Positions 1-12,254 of a stretch of DNA of 64,000 nt are shown piece by piece. The notes beneath the pieces were generated by a model. That model was not told the DNA's origin. It made no database searches and worked only from the letters and a program-made list of their open reading frames with translations. Location: assembly GCA_019722365.1 (NCBI GenBank), contig JADFUC010001759.1, positions 186,001 through 250,000 on the forward strand. The letters are read 5' to 3'. The position numbers were made by a program, and so were the translations under genes. Numbering within the stretch: the first letter of the stretch is position 1; every line of letters begins with the position of its first letter. The stretch is from Lithospermum erythrorhizon. Its lineage: Eukaryota > Streptophyta > Magnoliopsida > Boraginales > Boraginaceae.

Positions 1-1480
1 ACATCACAACAACTACAATAAGGTCCCAATTAAACTCCCTACACATTTAAAAGTCCTATAAAAATATCACCCCAAAAGTCAACTCAAACTCCAGAAAAGT
101 CAACTCTGACCATAACATCCTCAAACGACCTCTAAATCATGAATTCATCACTTATATATACATCAGTAGCATCCACAACAAACTAATATCCACCTAAATT
201 AAATTGCAAAAAACAACCAAAAGTCAACCCTAAAACAACCAAACGCGATTCTTACCTCAAAATCGGAAAGATGTCGAAGCCTTAACAAACAACCTCGAGA
301 TCTTAAATGCAACAAAGGACGAAATGGAAGAATTTTTTCTTGTTTTACCCAAGAGCCTGGTATTTTGGCGAAGATATTTTTTGTGTGTTTTATTTATAAG
401 GACTTAAGATGAGTTACTTAACTCTTAAGTCATGAAAAACCTCAAGACAGAGTTTGTGCCCGAAATCATTATAATGATCTGCCCAACATTAAATAATATT
501 ATCACTAAATTATTTTATACTATCACCGGTCCCACAATCGAAAAAATTTTAAATTTTTTTCAACGAAAGGGTTATTACATTAATTTGAGTATCTAGTTTG
601 AAAATCAACGTTATCAGAATTTATCCAAAGCACCTGGATATTTATTCCACCTTTGTAAACATAGGAAGACTGCTTTATTAGTAGATAGTGCTCTCAAATT
701 TATAAATGTTTACTAACTCGCTGGTGTGCATAAGATTGTTTGAAGGTTAATATAATGCCAGACATACAAGGGAGGCTTCCGCCTCAACATTTAGGAGTCG
801 GAGCCCAACTCTCAAGAGATACCTTACTTCAGCGAGGATTTGAAATGCTTACACTATGTATGCATTCAATCTCTTTACATCTCATGCTTATGCTTTACAT
901 CATGAGGAAGATAATATACAACTCATGTTGGGACTGTAGCCCACTTCTTATGTCTCTATACTATCACGTAAAGAAGTTTCAAATTACCTCTAATGTTAGG
1001 ATCATTTCAAATTGCCTCCTCAAACTACATTAAATTTCATATCAGTTTCATCAAATTTCACGAAGAAATTGTTTTAACAAATGGCAAATTCGTGATTGTA
1101 TTATATAGTAAACTTTGGGATACTTTAATATAACTAAACATGTATACTCTAATTAAAAATTACACTCACATTTTAATAAAACTCAAAACCCTTCCTTCAA
1201 ACCCACCCACCACAACTAATTCCAACAAGATCCTCCGACTGAAATATTATCCTCACCACCCCTCTACTCCAACAAATAAGCTGACACAAAAAAAACAATA
1301 ACATTTTATTTGAAATTCAATATTGTAAATTATCCTCATGGCTTATTAATTATTGCTCTCGTAAAATGTGAAAGTTGCCATCAATCAATTAGGAAATTAT
1401 TTCATTATTTTTTCCAATCACATTTATTAATTATCGACGCCCTTCCTGGCTGGTTTTCAATACTCCCTCATGGTATATTT
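1..1480. other. Intergenic AT-rich stretch, no gene recognised
   Basis: No open frame here has a recognisable domain. Read on the minus strand, roughly 400-1 resembles the transcribed leader of an LTR element, with a good donor-like GTAAG near 255, but I could not pair it with a second copy. The rest is low-complexity AT-rich sequence. Confidence 0.4.
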
Positions 1481-1738
1481 CTAGTTCAGGTGATCTGTTT
1501 TATCAATCATCATATCGGGTTCTTCACCTGGGGCGAAAGCGCTTAGAACCTGTGAGCTTGTTTGGGCCCTAACTTTTACTAATCGAGGACGCCGATTTTT
1601 CTTACGCGCGCTACGCGAATGCCATTGCTTGAAAATAGTTGCTGTATCAATACTCATTTTTTTCCAAGAACTATCATACTCAAGCCTTTCACGATATTCT
1701 TTTCTTTCTTTCCACTTTCTCTTAATTTGGCAAATTTG
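1481..1738 (-). CDS. Exon-like basic ORF, unknown
   Basis: An 85-codon open frame runs between TGA at 1739-1741 and TAG at 1481-1483 on the minus strand. Its product is strongly basic and hydrophilic in the first two thirds, with a Lys/Arg/Glu run followed by a SARKKNRRPR stretch, and then turns acidic. An AG acceptor-like site lies near the 5' end, and a CCAG/GTGAAG donor-like site lies before the acidic tail. It could therefore be one exon of a lost or unrecognised gene. I do not recognise the family. Chance or transposon origin is equally possible, since no flanking exon was found. Confidence 0.15.
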   Translation of the reverse strand, partial: QICQIKRKWKERKEYRERLEYDSSWKKMSIDTATIFKQWHSRSARKKNRRPRLVKVRAQTSSQVLSAFAPGEEPDMMIDKTDHLN

Positions 1739-1741
1739 TCA

Positions 1742-3440
1742 GAGGATCATTTTGTCAAGTTAATAGCATTATAAAACTCAAGTGCTGGCAGTGGGGAGTA
1801 CGAAGGCAGTGGGTGAAGTTTTACAGAAGAGAATGAGTTATAGACGGGTGGGAGGCGCTGAGGTTTTATTAGAATGTAATTTTTAATTAATGTGTTGATT
1901 TTCAAAATAAGTACACATATTTAGTTATATTTAAAAAGTTCCCTAAAAGTCTATTATATATCTAATTTCAAACTTGTCCTTTTCAAAATAAAATTTCAAC
2001 ACATGCAGGGCAATTTGATACATGTAATAATCAAACTTAATGAAGTTTAGTGGGGCAAATTTGAAATGATAATAGCATTAGGCAATTTGAGACTTACGCT
2101 ATTATGTGGGCAATAAGAAATTAAGCCGATTGTAAGAAAAGCTAAGTACGCACGATGAAAACAAAAAGAATCGAAGGAATTTGAAGTCCGTAATGCCGAA
2201 TCGCCTCTCGCAGAGGCCGACACAGTGGGGCTTAATAAATTTTGCACCGATCGTCGTTTTGATCGCCCTCGGCTATAATGCTATCATATTTTGTGCTTTT
2301 GGAATACGTGAAAGGTAGTTATTTTAATTTTTATTAATAACTCCCTATGACTTACGTGTGACATTATATGATGATGATAACAAATATATTTCACGCATGC
2401 TGATGAATATCACCGCTTAATAATATCACATTTTATAACATGTAAAGTTTCAGGCTAGCAAGACAGTAGCCTGGGTGGTTATTCACTACTTAGAAAATCT
2501 CGTAAAATCTCCATTTCATTTCTTTATTCTTACAAAACTCATAAAAGTTGATATTCAATTTCTATTATAACAACTTTTACTGGTTTTATCCACTAATACA
2601 ACCTTTGGCAGATAGACAAAATATCAGATTTAAGAAAACATTCAATCACATTCAAAATTTGTAATTCTTAGTTTAGTTCAAAGTTCAACTTTGTTGTAGA
2701 TCTTGTAATAGTTGTTTAGTAAAATAAAGGTTTATTCCTTCATTATATTATTTAGGTAGCCAATACATACACAAATTTATCAATATATGGATTATTTTTG
2801 TATTTTAATAGACTAAACCTAAAAAAAAAATATTTTCTATTTTTTTTCTTTCAAAATTATCCACATACAACGCATAATATGTTACTAGTAAACTACAAAA
2901 ATACTGAATACATACATTCCTGCTATTTCAAGGGTAGTTAACAAAAAAAATGGAATTGAAATTCGAATTTTACGTAAATTCAATTCCAGCCAATTTCGCT
3001 AAACAAATCAAAAGCACTATGAATTTATCAACTCAAGCAGTTTTTTAACTCTGTTATACGCAAAAGCTCGTGTGGATGCATGTTCTTGGAGATTCTTGAG
3101 AAAAAGATAAACCAATAATGTTATGACGAGGGTGACGACTAATTGTATAAGTACAAGTATAATAACCAACAAACCATGCATTTGGTTATACATCTTATCG
3201 TCCCTTAAGCCTATACGTAAGTAGGAGGTAAATTATGACGCGCTCGGCCGTAGATTTGAGCTTTCCTTTCAACCACTTCACACAAATTCTCGCCACTGGC
3301 GCGATCAATCACACCTGACGAAGTCAGTGGTGTTCCCATACTAGCACTCAAGTTCTTTACCACCGAGTGGGATACCTCGGGCACCTTTATATTTTTCAAA
3401 TTATTATACCATAGCTTAATTGCCAAAATAGTTCCCCGAA
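1742..3440. other. Intergenic AT-rich stretch
   Basis: No gene, RNA or clear repeat pair is visible. Short frames on both strands lack domains and look random. Confidence 0.4.
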
Positions 3441-4386
3441 AGTGGCACTGCACCCTTTGGTCTCTCAATAATGACACCGTAGTAGTTTGTCCTCAGAAGT
3501 GACACAAAGTTGTACTGTCCCCAAGATAACGGTTCCGGCTCTAATTTTAATCTACCAAGCCTGTCAGTCAATTTGGGGGTCAAAATTGAATTTTGAGAGT
3601 TACAGGGTCTAAATTGAGGCCAAATTAATATTTCAATAAACTTTTACTAAAAATTCAAATTTCCATATTTAATATCTAACTCATAATTTACTCCATCCTC
3701 AAGATACCTAATCGTGATCTTCCTCATCGCACTAACACTCATCTCCAAATTTTATTTTCTACATATCTAAACAAGCATTTAAGAGGTTGAACTAAAAATG
3801 AGCGCTTAAATGCTCCTCAAGCATCTAAACTTATTCATTGTTCTCATCTTGTTATTCTACAAAAATAAGTAGAATTGAATTATTTAAAAAATTTAAATTC
3901 TCATAGCCATAATCACCACCACCAACATTCAAATTCATACCCAAAGTTTGCTAATAATTAAACAGAGCCATTTAATGAATTTATGCTCATAATTCATCTC
4001 TCTCTCTCTCTTCTTTAAACAGATTTTGAGCTTATTTAGGTGGCTTAAGCTTTGAATTGAAATAGGGGTATCATTATTCCTCTTTCTCTTTCTGTGGGTT
4101 TCGAATATTAGGTCAGAATTATTATTTTGTTATCAAGTAATTTTAATATTAATGTTTTATTTATTTTTTTCACTCTTACCAAAACATTTATTAAAGCTAT
4201 TAGTTTACCGAAAACGTGGACTTTAACTCTCAAAATTCAATTTTGACCCCCAAATTGACTTCCAAACGAAGCTCGATCAAATTTCGTATCACTTTAAAAC
4301 CGCTATCTTGGGGACTAGTGTAACTTTTGTGTCACATACGGGGACTAAACTTCTACGGTGTCACTATTGGGGACCAAAGTGCAACT
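3441..4386. mobile_element. Long-TIR (Mutator-like) non-autonomous element
   Basis: The left arm (about 3441-3620) and the right arm (about 4200-4386) are inverted copies of each other. Both contain, in the same order, a TTTGGTC segment, TGACACCGTAG, GTGACACAAA, CCCCAAGATA and GGGGGTCAAAATTGAATTTT. Arms of roughly 180 bp with a non-coding core suggest a Mutator-like derivative. No clean 9-bp target duplication was found, so the exact ends are uncertain by a few bases. The short frames inside it are translations of the TIRs. Confidence 0.7.
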
Positions 4387-5251
4387 TGATAAAATATTTA
4401 CAGGTGAAATGTGTGTTTGAAATGAAGAAGTCGAGAATGCTTAAGGCCCAAATTATAGTAAAACAATGTGGCTGTTGGCGCTTGCTCGTAAGTTTTAATC
4501 ATTGCTGAAAATGATCTATGTAAGTGTGTATATTTAGGTTCATTTTGTTTCTAAATTTACTGACGCAAACACAATCTGGCCAATGCATATACTTTGGGTT
4601 GAATTGTTTCTTTTGTAAACTTTAGGGGGAAGATATAGACAGTAATGTGGTAAAACCTTTAAACTAACGGTAAGTCATTTACTTTATCAAACCGCAACAT
4701 GTCTTATTTACTCGGACCATTTCCGCAATTAACTCACAAAATGTACACATATTCTTGAATGTCTAGCGTTATTACATACATGCTACATCCATCTCAAATT
4801 GAAATGTTTCACAAATTAAATAGATCTCATTCAACTTGAAATATGATCGATGATGAATTCGAATGAACACAAGTTACATTTGATAGGCCTAACACAAGAC
4901 CAACTCATGAATTTGTGTTGTCTACCTTAAATAACCCTTATAAGTGTTGTCATAAGGTATTTTTTACCTTAGCAATTATCAAGACCAACTAAGCATATAC
5001 TTTTAAAGTAGCATTTGCCATAAGTTTACTCATTACAATATAATACTCCAGTAACTACGAACTAACTAGTACCATGATTCTTCCCAAGATGGAGGTAATT
5101 ATTATTCAGACTTTTCTTATGAACCAGCCACATCAAAGGTACCGGTAAAAAACTAACTAGTTTAAACCCTAATAAGACTTAGTTTTGCAACAATGCACGA
5201 CTCAAAACTAGTCTATATATAATATCCATACAAAAAAAGACCATTTAACGA
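4387..5251. other. Intergenic 3' flank of the galactosyltransferase
   Basis: This AT-rich sequence lies downstream of the minus-strand gene and should contain its 3' UTR. No separate gene is visible. Confidence 0.4.
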
Positions 5252-8200
5252 TTAGAGATCCACATTCCATACAGCTCGATCCCCTTCACCACATGCACTA
5301 TGAATCCTTCTCATCCTTTCCACTGATTTGCATATTCCACTGCATGGCCAATCAAATGATGCCACACATACATTCCCAGCCAATGCCTTCCATTCACAAT
5401 CTACCCAAATTAAACATCAACAAATGTTAAAGTTTTACTTATATATTCATAATTCAATTTATTCTAATTTGGCTGTATTCTAAATTATCTATTACTTCCT
5501 TTCTTCCTAAAAGATCGTCAATTTTAAATTTTGATGAACTGATTTTTTAGATTTTGAATACATAAATATTTTTTAAATTTTAAACATACTTTATACTCAT
5601 AATTAATATAATAGTTTTGATATAATTCAAATTTATATATGTTAATTAAGATTACAAAATTTATTAATAATTTTAATTATTGAAAAAATAAAAATAAACA
5701 ATCTCTTTTGCTGACAGGGTATTAACAAATTAGTTACCTGGAGGGGTGCCACAACACATGGATTTTTCATCAATGTGTTCAACTTCTAAGCCTAAGAGCC
5801 ACGAGCCCAATGTAACATCTTCGTTTGCAAATCTATGCAAGATGTCCCTGTAGAATATGGTAATTATAATTTGAACAACACCATCATTTTGGATTATCTC
5901 AAAATGTATATGGTCTTTGATGATTGAATTATTTCTTGTGGTGAATTTGAAGTCAAGAAAGAAAAACTCACGAGTTGATAGAAATGTAGGTAGCCAAGTC
6001 TTTGGAGATGGCATATAGTTGACCAGTAGCATGCCTGAAATATTTGTTTCCTTCTTCCCCAAATTTCCAGTGCTCTGGCTCGTGGTACTTTACGTCTCTG
6101 CCAATGTACCAATTTTATCATTGAAATTTCAAATTTGGAGAAAAATCAGATCATATGTATTTATGATGTTAAAAAAATGATGTAACCAATAACCATGCAT
6201 GTATATGAGCAAGTCGGGTAGAAAATTAAATGTTGAAGTTGAGAAGTGATTATATTGAAAAGTTAATTGATACCAATAGGAAACAAAATGCACAACTATG
6301 AGCAAAAACAAACAACTTACCTTTTAAAAAGAACAGGCCCTGATTTCATGCAGCCAATATAAATTCTAGGCCTTGATCTGTGCCGAGCAAGTGTTGACAC
6401 CAAAGTGCCTGCGATAGATGCATACCAATAACATGTTTAATTTCTTGATCAATTCAGAGAAAGATTGATAAATCAAAATCAGAAGCACACAAATCAATAC
6501 TGCTAGCCATCCCATGATTGGTTTTATTTAGTTTGGGGATCATCAATAACAAGATTTATTAAACAAAACTGAGCTGGAATGAGAGATGATATATCAATAA
6601 TGTCAAAATAATTCTTCTATTTCAGGGGGAAAACAATGCATGATTTTTCTTTTTTTAACCCATCTAGTAAATTTATCCATGTATGTTGAATTATATTGAA
6701 GGGTTATTGGTGATACTTCATTCAATTTTGTTTTGAAGATAGGACAATCGTTCTGACATTATCGTTAGCAGTTACCTATATTTAGATGGACATCATCGTC
6801 CACTTTGACATAGAAATCAGCATCCCACATTGAAACTGCAGTGGAGAAATACAACCTAGTTTTGGTGGATAATTCATGGTACCCTTCAACATGGTCTAAT
6901 ATCAAGAAGTCATTATATTCAGCGTTCTCTGCATCGATCGCCTTGTCTAGAACTCCTCCTGGAGTCGAACTGTGTCCTATCACAAACCTCATAATAATCC
7001 CTTTCTCCTTTTCTAGTTTCTGCAACTTTTCTCCTGAAACATAATTATTCATAATAATTTAGGTGCTTAATTGTAGCTTTTGATTATATGTTTTGTTTTG
7101 TAGGACATCTTATTATGCGATCCTTGTTTTTTAATTATCATGACAAGTCTAATATTTTTGTTTCTAAATTTATTTAAAATTAAAAATAATACAATTATTA
7201 GGATCAAAATAAATGTTGTATAATAACCGAAAATATAACTCAAAGTGTAGCAGACAAATTATACTTCTTTGACTATCCTATTTTAGATGCACAACTATGT
7301 TTGATGAGATCCTATAGCATTCTTCTGTTCATAGTTTGATTTAATTCAGAAATGGTCTGAGATGTGACGAAGCCAAGGATGAGCTCCTGAAAGTTTAAAG
7401 CCGCGATTTGGCCCGACAGCTTTTAAGGCCTCAGATTTTGTTTATATTATAATGCTTATTAAAATCAATATCAAATAAATGATTGTAACTCATTCCTCGC
7501 TAAAATTGTCATATTTCACTCTCATAATCTCATTTGATTTCCCGCCACTGTTATATCTATTTGAGCCATCTCTACTTGCTTTCCATCCAAAATAATATCC
7601 GAAATAGACTTTACTCCCACAAAAATTGTGAATATTATTTTGGAGTAGAAACAAGAATGGTAAAATAAAGGAAAGAATTGAGGAAATCAAAATTGGTAAA
7701 AGGAAAGCTGAAATATGACAATTTTGGTCGTGAATGAGTTACAATCTCTTATTTTGTTAGTTTTTAACAAAGATAGTCATAACAAGCGACCAAAACACAA
7801 CCTTAAAGTTCCACTATCGCGCACTAAATCCCAACTTCAAACTTTCTCTGATACCACCTCGCAACTTCGCCCTACTATTTGAGCATTACCTCTCACCAAT
7901 TAACTCAAATTCCACATTTCATACCTTCATTCTTACAAAATTGTATATTTCCTCCAATCCAAACAATTTAAGTTAATTTTTGAAATTAAACTGACCATCA
8001 ATTATTAATTATTCATTATTTTAAAAATATAAAATTTATATAATTGGATTCGCTCTTTAAAATAATTTCATAATACTAATTTTTTAATAATATAATTAAA
8101 GATTAATTGAAAATTAAAGATTTACCTCGATATGTGAGAAAATCAATTATTTCGGATTGGAAGGAATATCATGTAATTTATGATATATTTTAATTTATGG

Positions 8201-10260
8201 TATATTTTAATTACTCATGATATACTTAGATTGCACAATAATTAAAAGTGAGGCATGATAACTTGGCACATAGAGTCCGTGATGAATTAATTATTTTTCT
8301 CTAGTCCAATGTCATAATGCCTCTTTAAGAATATAACTAGGTAAGTTAAAATAACTATAATTGTTACACAATAAAAAAATTATATACCTTTTGGCATCCA
8401 TGTATCTCGAAGAGATTCTCGGCGTTTCTTGCTGCTAAATGCGGTATTTATTCCAATGACAACAAAAGCTTTTTGTATCGTATGATTTGATTTTATTTTT
8501 GCTGAATAATTTAGATGGCCAGCTTGTTTTACTCTTGCAGCAGCTATTTCCATCTCCAGTGTTGACACTGTTTTATCAAGCGACCTATATAATTTATTAT
8601 GAAGAGAACGTTAATGGACAAAAAAAATTTATAATGGAGTACTATATTAGTTATATATATATATTAATAACAATGTTCCAAAATAATCAGGGAAAAATTG
8701 ACCTTATAGCTTCATGAGTTTTCCTGACCTCTTCAATAACGTCTCCTGATCCTCTTTCAGCTAATTTCTGCCGAAAATGGAAACCAAATTAGATTGCAAT
8801 CAACAATAAACACTTGTTATATCAGAGCATAGAAGTATATAGAACTACTTGGAAATGTCCGGAATTATATTTAAAATGAGTTAATTGGTGAACGTATTCA
8901 GACAGCTTTTATCTAAATCGCGACCGATCAATAAAGTTTAAAAGTTTTATTTAATCTTCGATACGTGCTTTTAAAGATTGCTATCCCGCATGCATCGCCG
9001 CCGCAAAACTGGAACAAAACGCCGACAAGTCTCCATTCCAAAGCCAAAATTATATTTCACTTCACCTCTCTCATTTGATTTCCGCTAATTCTTTCCTTTA
9101 TTTCCACATTTTACTTGTTTTCTCTTCAAAATAATCTCCTACAATTTCAGAGTGACTAAGTCTATTTGTACAAAGCATTATTTTGGATGAAAACAAGGAC
9201 TCCACAAATAAATGCAAGTAGAATTGCTGAATCAAACGAGAATGCAAGTGAGAGCGAGATATTTATAATTTTTACAGAATGCTTACACCTACCATTTCAT
9301 ATTAATTTTTAACAAGATACCATAACAAGGGAATTAAAAACACAATCTTAAAAGCTCTATCAAAGACTAAGTCGCAACTTTTAAATTTTTTGGTGACAAA
9401 TTTCAGAATTTCATCCCACTATCTAAAAACCATTTCACCAATTAACTCACATGAAAATAGTATAATATTTTGCTCGATATAATTTGAGTTATATATGCAA
9501 GGATAGTTATGTATATAGATATATGGTTTCCTTTCTGTTTATATTTTATCCATATATTTGAAAACATTTTAAGGTATGTTAGTTAATTAATTGAATGACA
9601 ATACAATAATGTAACTGCATATATTATTTCCTTTTCAATTTTATTTCAATGGTGTCCGTCCCTCAAGTTTTTACAAAAAGGTAAGGGAAATTGGTGTCCA
9701 TATTTGAAAGCGCATAATTTCAAAATGACTAACCGTGATTTTTATATAGCCGACGATTACTTCATAATATTATACTTATAAAGAAAATATAAAAATTTAG
9801 GAGGAACGAACAATATAATTTTTAAAAGAATAATTTTTGAAAAAATGCTTAAAATTAATTTTTTTGAAAAATTAGGAGGCCAACTGCTCTGCATACCCGT
9901 AGTTCCTTCACTCGACGATTCATATCAAACAAAAAAAAAAAAAATAAGATGTTAAAATTACAGGAATAAATTAATTAAACTTACTCGCTTGCTGTGATCA
10001 CAATTATAAGGAACATTATTGTCACCAAGTTTCTCAACATGGTTACGGATGTTACTAATGAGATGATCCTCATTATTATTGTTTAACGAGTGATTCCATG
10101 GCCTATTAGTGAAAAGGGTTCCTGCAAAAAAACTAGCAATGCACAACATAAAGATGACTTTCCCATTCATCACCATCCGAACCCTCATCTTCTTATTAAT
10201 TTCTCCAGAATTCTGCCACTGCAATAATTTCTTGATCATTTCCGACGCCGCTATGATCAC
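5252..10260 (-). CDS. B3GALT: Beta-1,3-galactosyltransferase, GT31 family
   Basis: Eight exons join in one frame: 10260-9985, 8767-8703, 8584-8388, 7033-6776, 6408-6321, 6097-5972, 5847-5738 and 5400-5252. They total 1269 nt, giving 422 residues from the first Met; Met8 or Met25 could also be the start. Every junction uses GT-AG. The protein is a type II membrane protein with a signal anchor at about residues 35-50, followed by the N-terminal DUF4094-like region. The GT31 catalytic domain includes FVIGHS, the DxD-type metal/UDP-sugar site [10 protein letters not shown] (Asp 258-260), [37 protein letters not shown] and MCCGTPP. Relatives of the Arabidopsis B3GALT1-8 group add beta-1,3-galactose to glycoproteins such as arabinogalactan proteins in the Golgi. 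No break was found in any exon, so the gene is probably functional. The acceptor substrate cannot be read from sequence. Confidence 0.93.
7339..7906. mobile_element. Inverted-repeat MITE in intron 3 of the galactosyltransferase
   Basis: The two halves are inverted copies. The left half carries GATTGTAACTCATTC and AAATTGTCATATTTCA, and the right half carries their reverse complements. The right end is CACCAATTAACTC; the left end is degraded. The same terminal sequence and internal phrases recur in the element at 8878-9448, so both belong to one family. It lies entirely within the intron. Confidence 0.6.
7948..8166. mobile_element. Stowaway-like MITE in intron 3
   Basis: The ends are TTTCCTCCAATCC and GGATTGGAAGGAA, which are inverted copies, and each is flanked by a TA dinucleotide (7946-7947 and 8167-8168). 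The size (about 220 bp), the TA duplication and the AT-rich core fit a Tc1/mariner-derived Stowaway element. Confidence 0.6.
8878..9448. mobile_element. Inverted-repeat MITE in intron 1 of the galactosyltransferase
   Basis: It starts GAGTTAATTGGTGAACG and ends TTCACCAATTAACTC, an inverted terminal pair. It shares internal phrases with the element at 7339-7906, for example CTCTCATTTGATTTCC against CTCATTTGATTTCC. No perfect target duplication was seen. Confidence 0.65.
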
Positions 10261-11516
10261 CTCCCTTTCTTGCAGTGGCAGCCAAAGCTTTACTGATCTG
10301 CCAATGTCCTTCTTAAAGAATTTAAGCCAAGTAAAAAAAAAAAAGATTAATCAAATTGAGGAAAAGCTGGGATGATTATTGGCACATGAGAATTTCTTCA
10401 ATTGTCAATTATTATTTTTACCGTCGAACGGTCGAAGAATGTACATATATAACAACTTAACAACCAAATGAAGGTTTTATAGATATAAAATTGCATTGAT
10501 GAATCGACACCTTAAAAACAAGGCCTATTTCGACATCTTAAATAAGGAAGCTCATGTTTAAATTTGAAGGAGAGTAATAAAATAAAGCTATATGTAGTTG
10601 ATAATATGAACTTAGTTTATAGAGCTAATTACTAACTACAACATTTAATGTCTAAAATTAACAATTTCTCGGTCCTTATAGAAGGTCAAATCAAGTAATT
10701 AATGATGACTTCCAAAAGATGTTTCCAAATTTAGACATTAAAGGAAAAAACGTAGTTCAATGTGAGTTGACTACCCCTTTGGTATAATAAATATTAATGA
10801 AAAACGAATAAATATAATGATTTATTACCTGTTAATGACTTTAAAGAACATGGATCTCAAAGATACATTGGAATAAAGAAACAAGATTATATGCAAATAA
10901 ATAATTGTTTAAATAGTAATGAGAAAGACCATAGTATATTTTTTTTTGCGTGTCTTGGTGGAGCGGCTTAACTTTAACATTAATTAGATGCATGGAAGAG
11001 TTTTATTTGGCAGCTACTTGAGGTGGTTTGATCATCTACTTTTCATGTTTCAACAAACTTGTCTGCTTTTAACCGGGAAGAGGCCATTGTTTTATTTCTT
11101 GAACAAGATTTTTATGTTTCTACGTTTAGTTTGTGTCCATAATCATAGTTTATTCACCTATGAGCTAGTATTTTGTTTTGACAAAAGAGTTTATAGCGGA
11201 AGCCGTTATTACACATCCATCTCAAAGTATTTATTCATTGTTCAAAAAAATTAATTAAATTATTATTGCTCATCTCTAAAAGATTATTCACTTGATGTCA
11301 ATTTTTTTTAAATATGTTATACCTCCTCCTATTCGAATTACGGTTTTTCTATTATACCCTCACATGTTAAGGGTTTTTCTTTCCGCAGTGGCACTGCTAT
11401 GCTAATTCCTCCGTGATCGATTACCAACGTATGATTATTGAGGTTTTATGGACACGTATATCATTCTCACATAATCATACCACGATTTAAATAAACCTCT
11501 CACATGTTAAAGGGTT
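10261..11516. other. Intergenic: galactosyltransferase promoter side and LTR-element flank
   Basis: This AT-rich stretch upstream of the minus-strand gene should hold its promoter and 5' UTR. No protein domain or repeat pair was recognised in it. Confidence 0.4.
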
Positions 11517-11950
11517 TTTTGTATGAGTGCAGAGTTTAACTGAGCATTTGTTTTCACCAACTTTTAACAATTCCTATTTCCCTAGCCATGCTTTATGCCT
11601 AGGTTGTCAAGGGATTTATCGAGATGCATCGGTCGAAAGCAGCCAGCACCGAGCGGCGACAGGTGGTCAAAGACCAAAGCCATAATACTTTTATTTTCTT
11701 TTGGAGTTTTTGTCAGACGAATAATTATTGTTGTCTCGAAGTTGTAAAACTTGTTGTTTGATGTTGTATTTATATTATTAATACTTTTCAAATATTGTAT
11801 TGTCAAGTTAGTTCACCACGACGAAAGTTGTATTATTGTTATTATCAATGCTAAAACGAAGTCATTTTTTTGTTATCCATCGTCAGACTCTCGTTTATTC
11901 AGTGCTGACGACGGGCCCCAACCTCGGGGCCCACTTGGGTGGTCGTTACA
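11517..11950 (+). repeat. 5' LTR of the 11.5-17.3 kb element
   Basis: This is a direct repeat of 16823-17258 with nearly equal length. The primer-binding site follows immediately at about 11953-11965. Confidence 0.7.
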
Positions 11951-12080
11951 ATTTGGTATTAGAGCCCAGTTTATGGCTTTGGTGTTCAAGTGGTTACGTG
12001 CCTAGGTTTCAGGTTGTGCTGTCACAGTCGTTTCTCTGGTTTTCGAAGTCTATTTATTTTCCGAATCCGTTTGACCGCCG

Positions 12081-12254
12081 ATGACGCCTACTAGAAGATT
12101 TCTGACTCGCACGCGGTCTGCAAGACTACTGAATTTTGTGTTTTGTTGTGTTAATTGCTTCGAGATGTATTATACTACAGACGCGCGAACTAATTATGTT
12201 AATATGACGCACGCCGAGCTATATGTATATCGAGACGCTGTGAATCGGGTATAA
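12081..12254 (+). pseudogene. Short ORF after the primer-binding site, possible gag remnant
   Basis: A 57-codon frame starts MTPTRRFLTRTRSAR about 115 nt after the primer-binding site, where the gag start of such elements usually lies. Basic N-termini of this kind are common in plant Gypsy gag proteins, but there is no diagnostic motif. The call therefore rests on position. Confidence 0.25.

Noticed and set aside
6841..7044. Plus-strand frame in the galactosyltransferase region
   Set aside because: It is antisense to exon 4, which carries the DDD motif and the correct splice phases.
11751..12084. Overlapping frames across the 5' LTR end and primer-binding site
   Set aside because: They lie within the LTR and have no counterpart in the 3' LTR.
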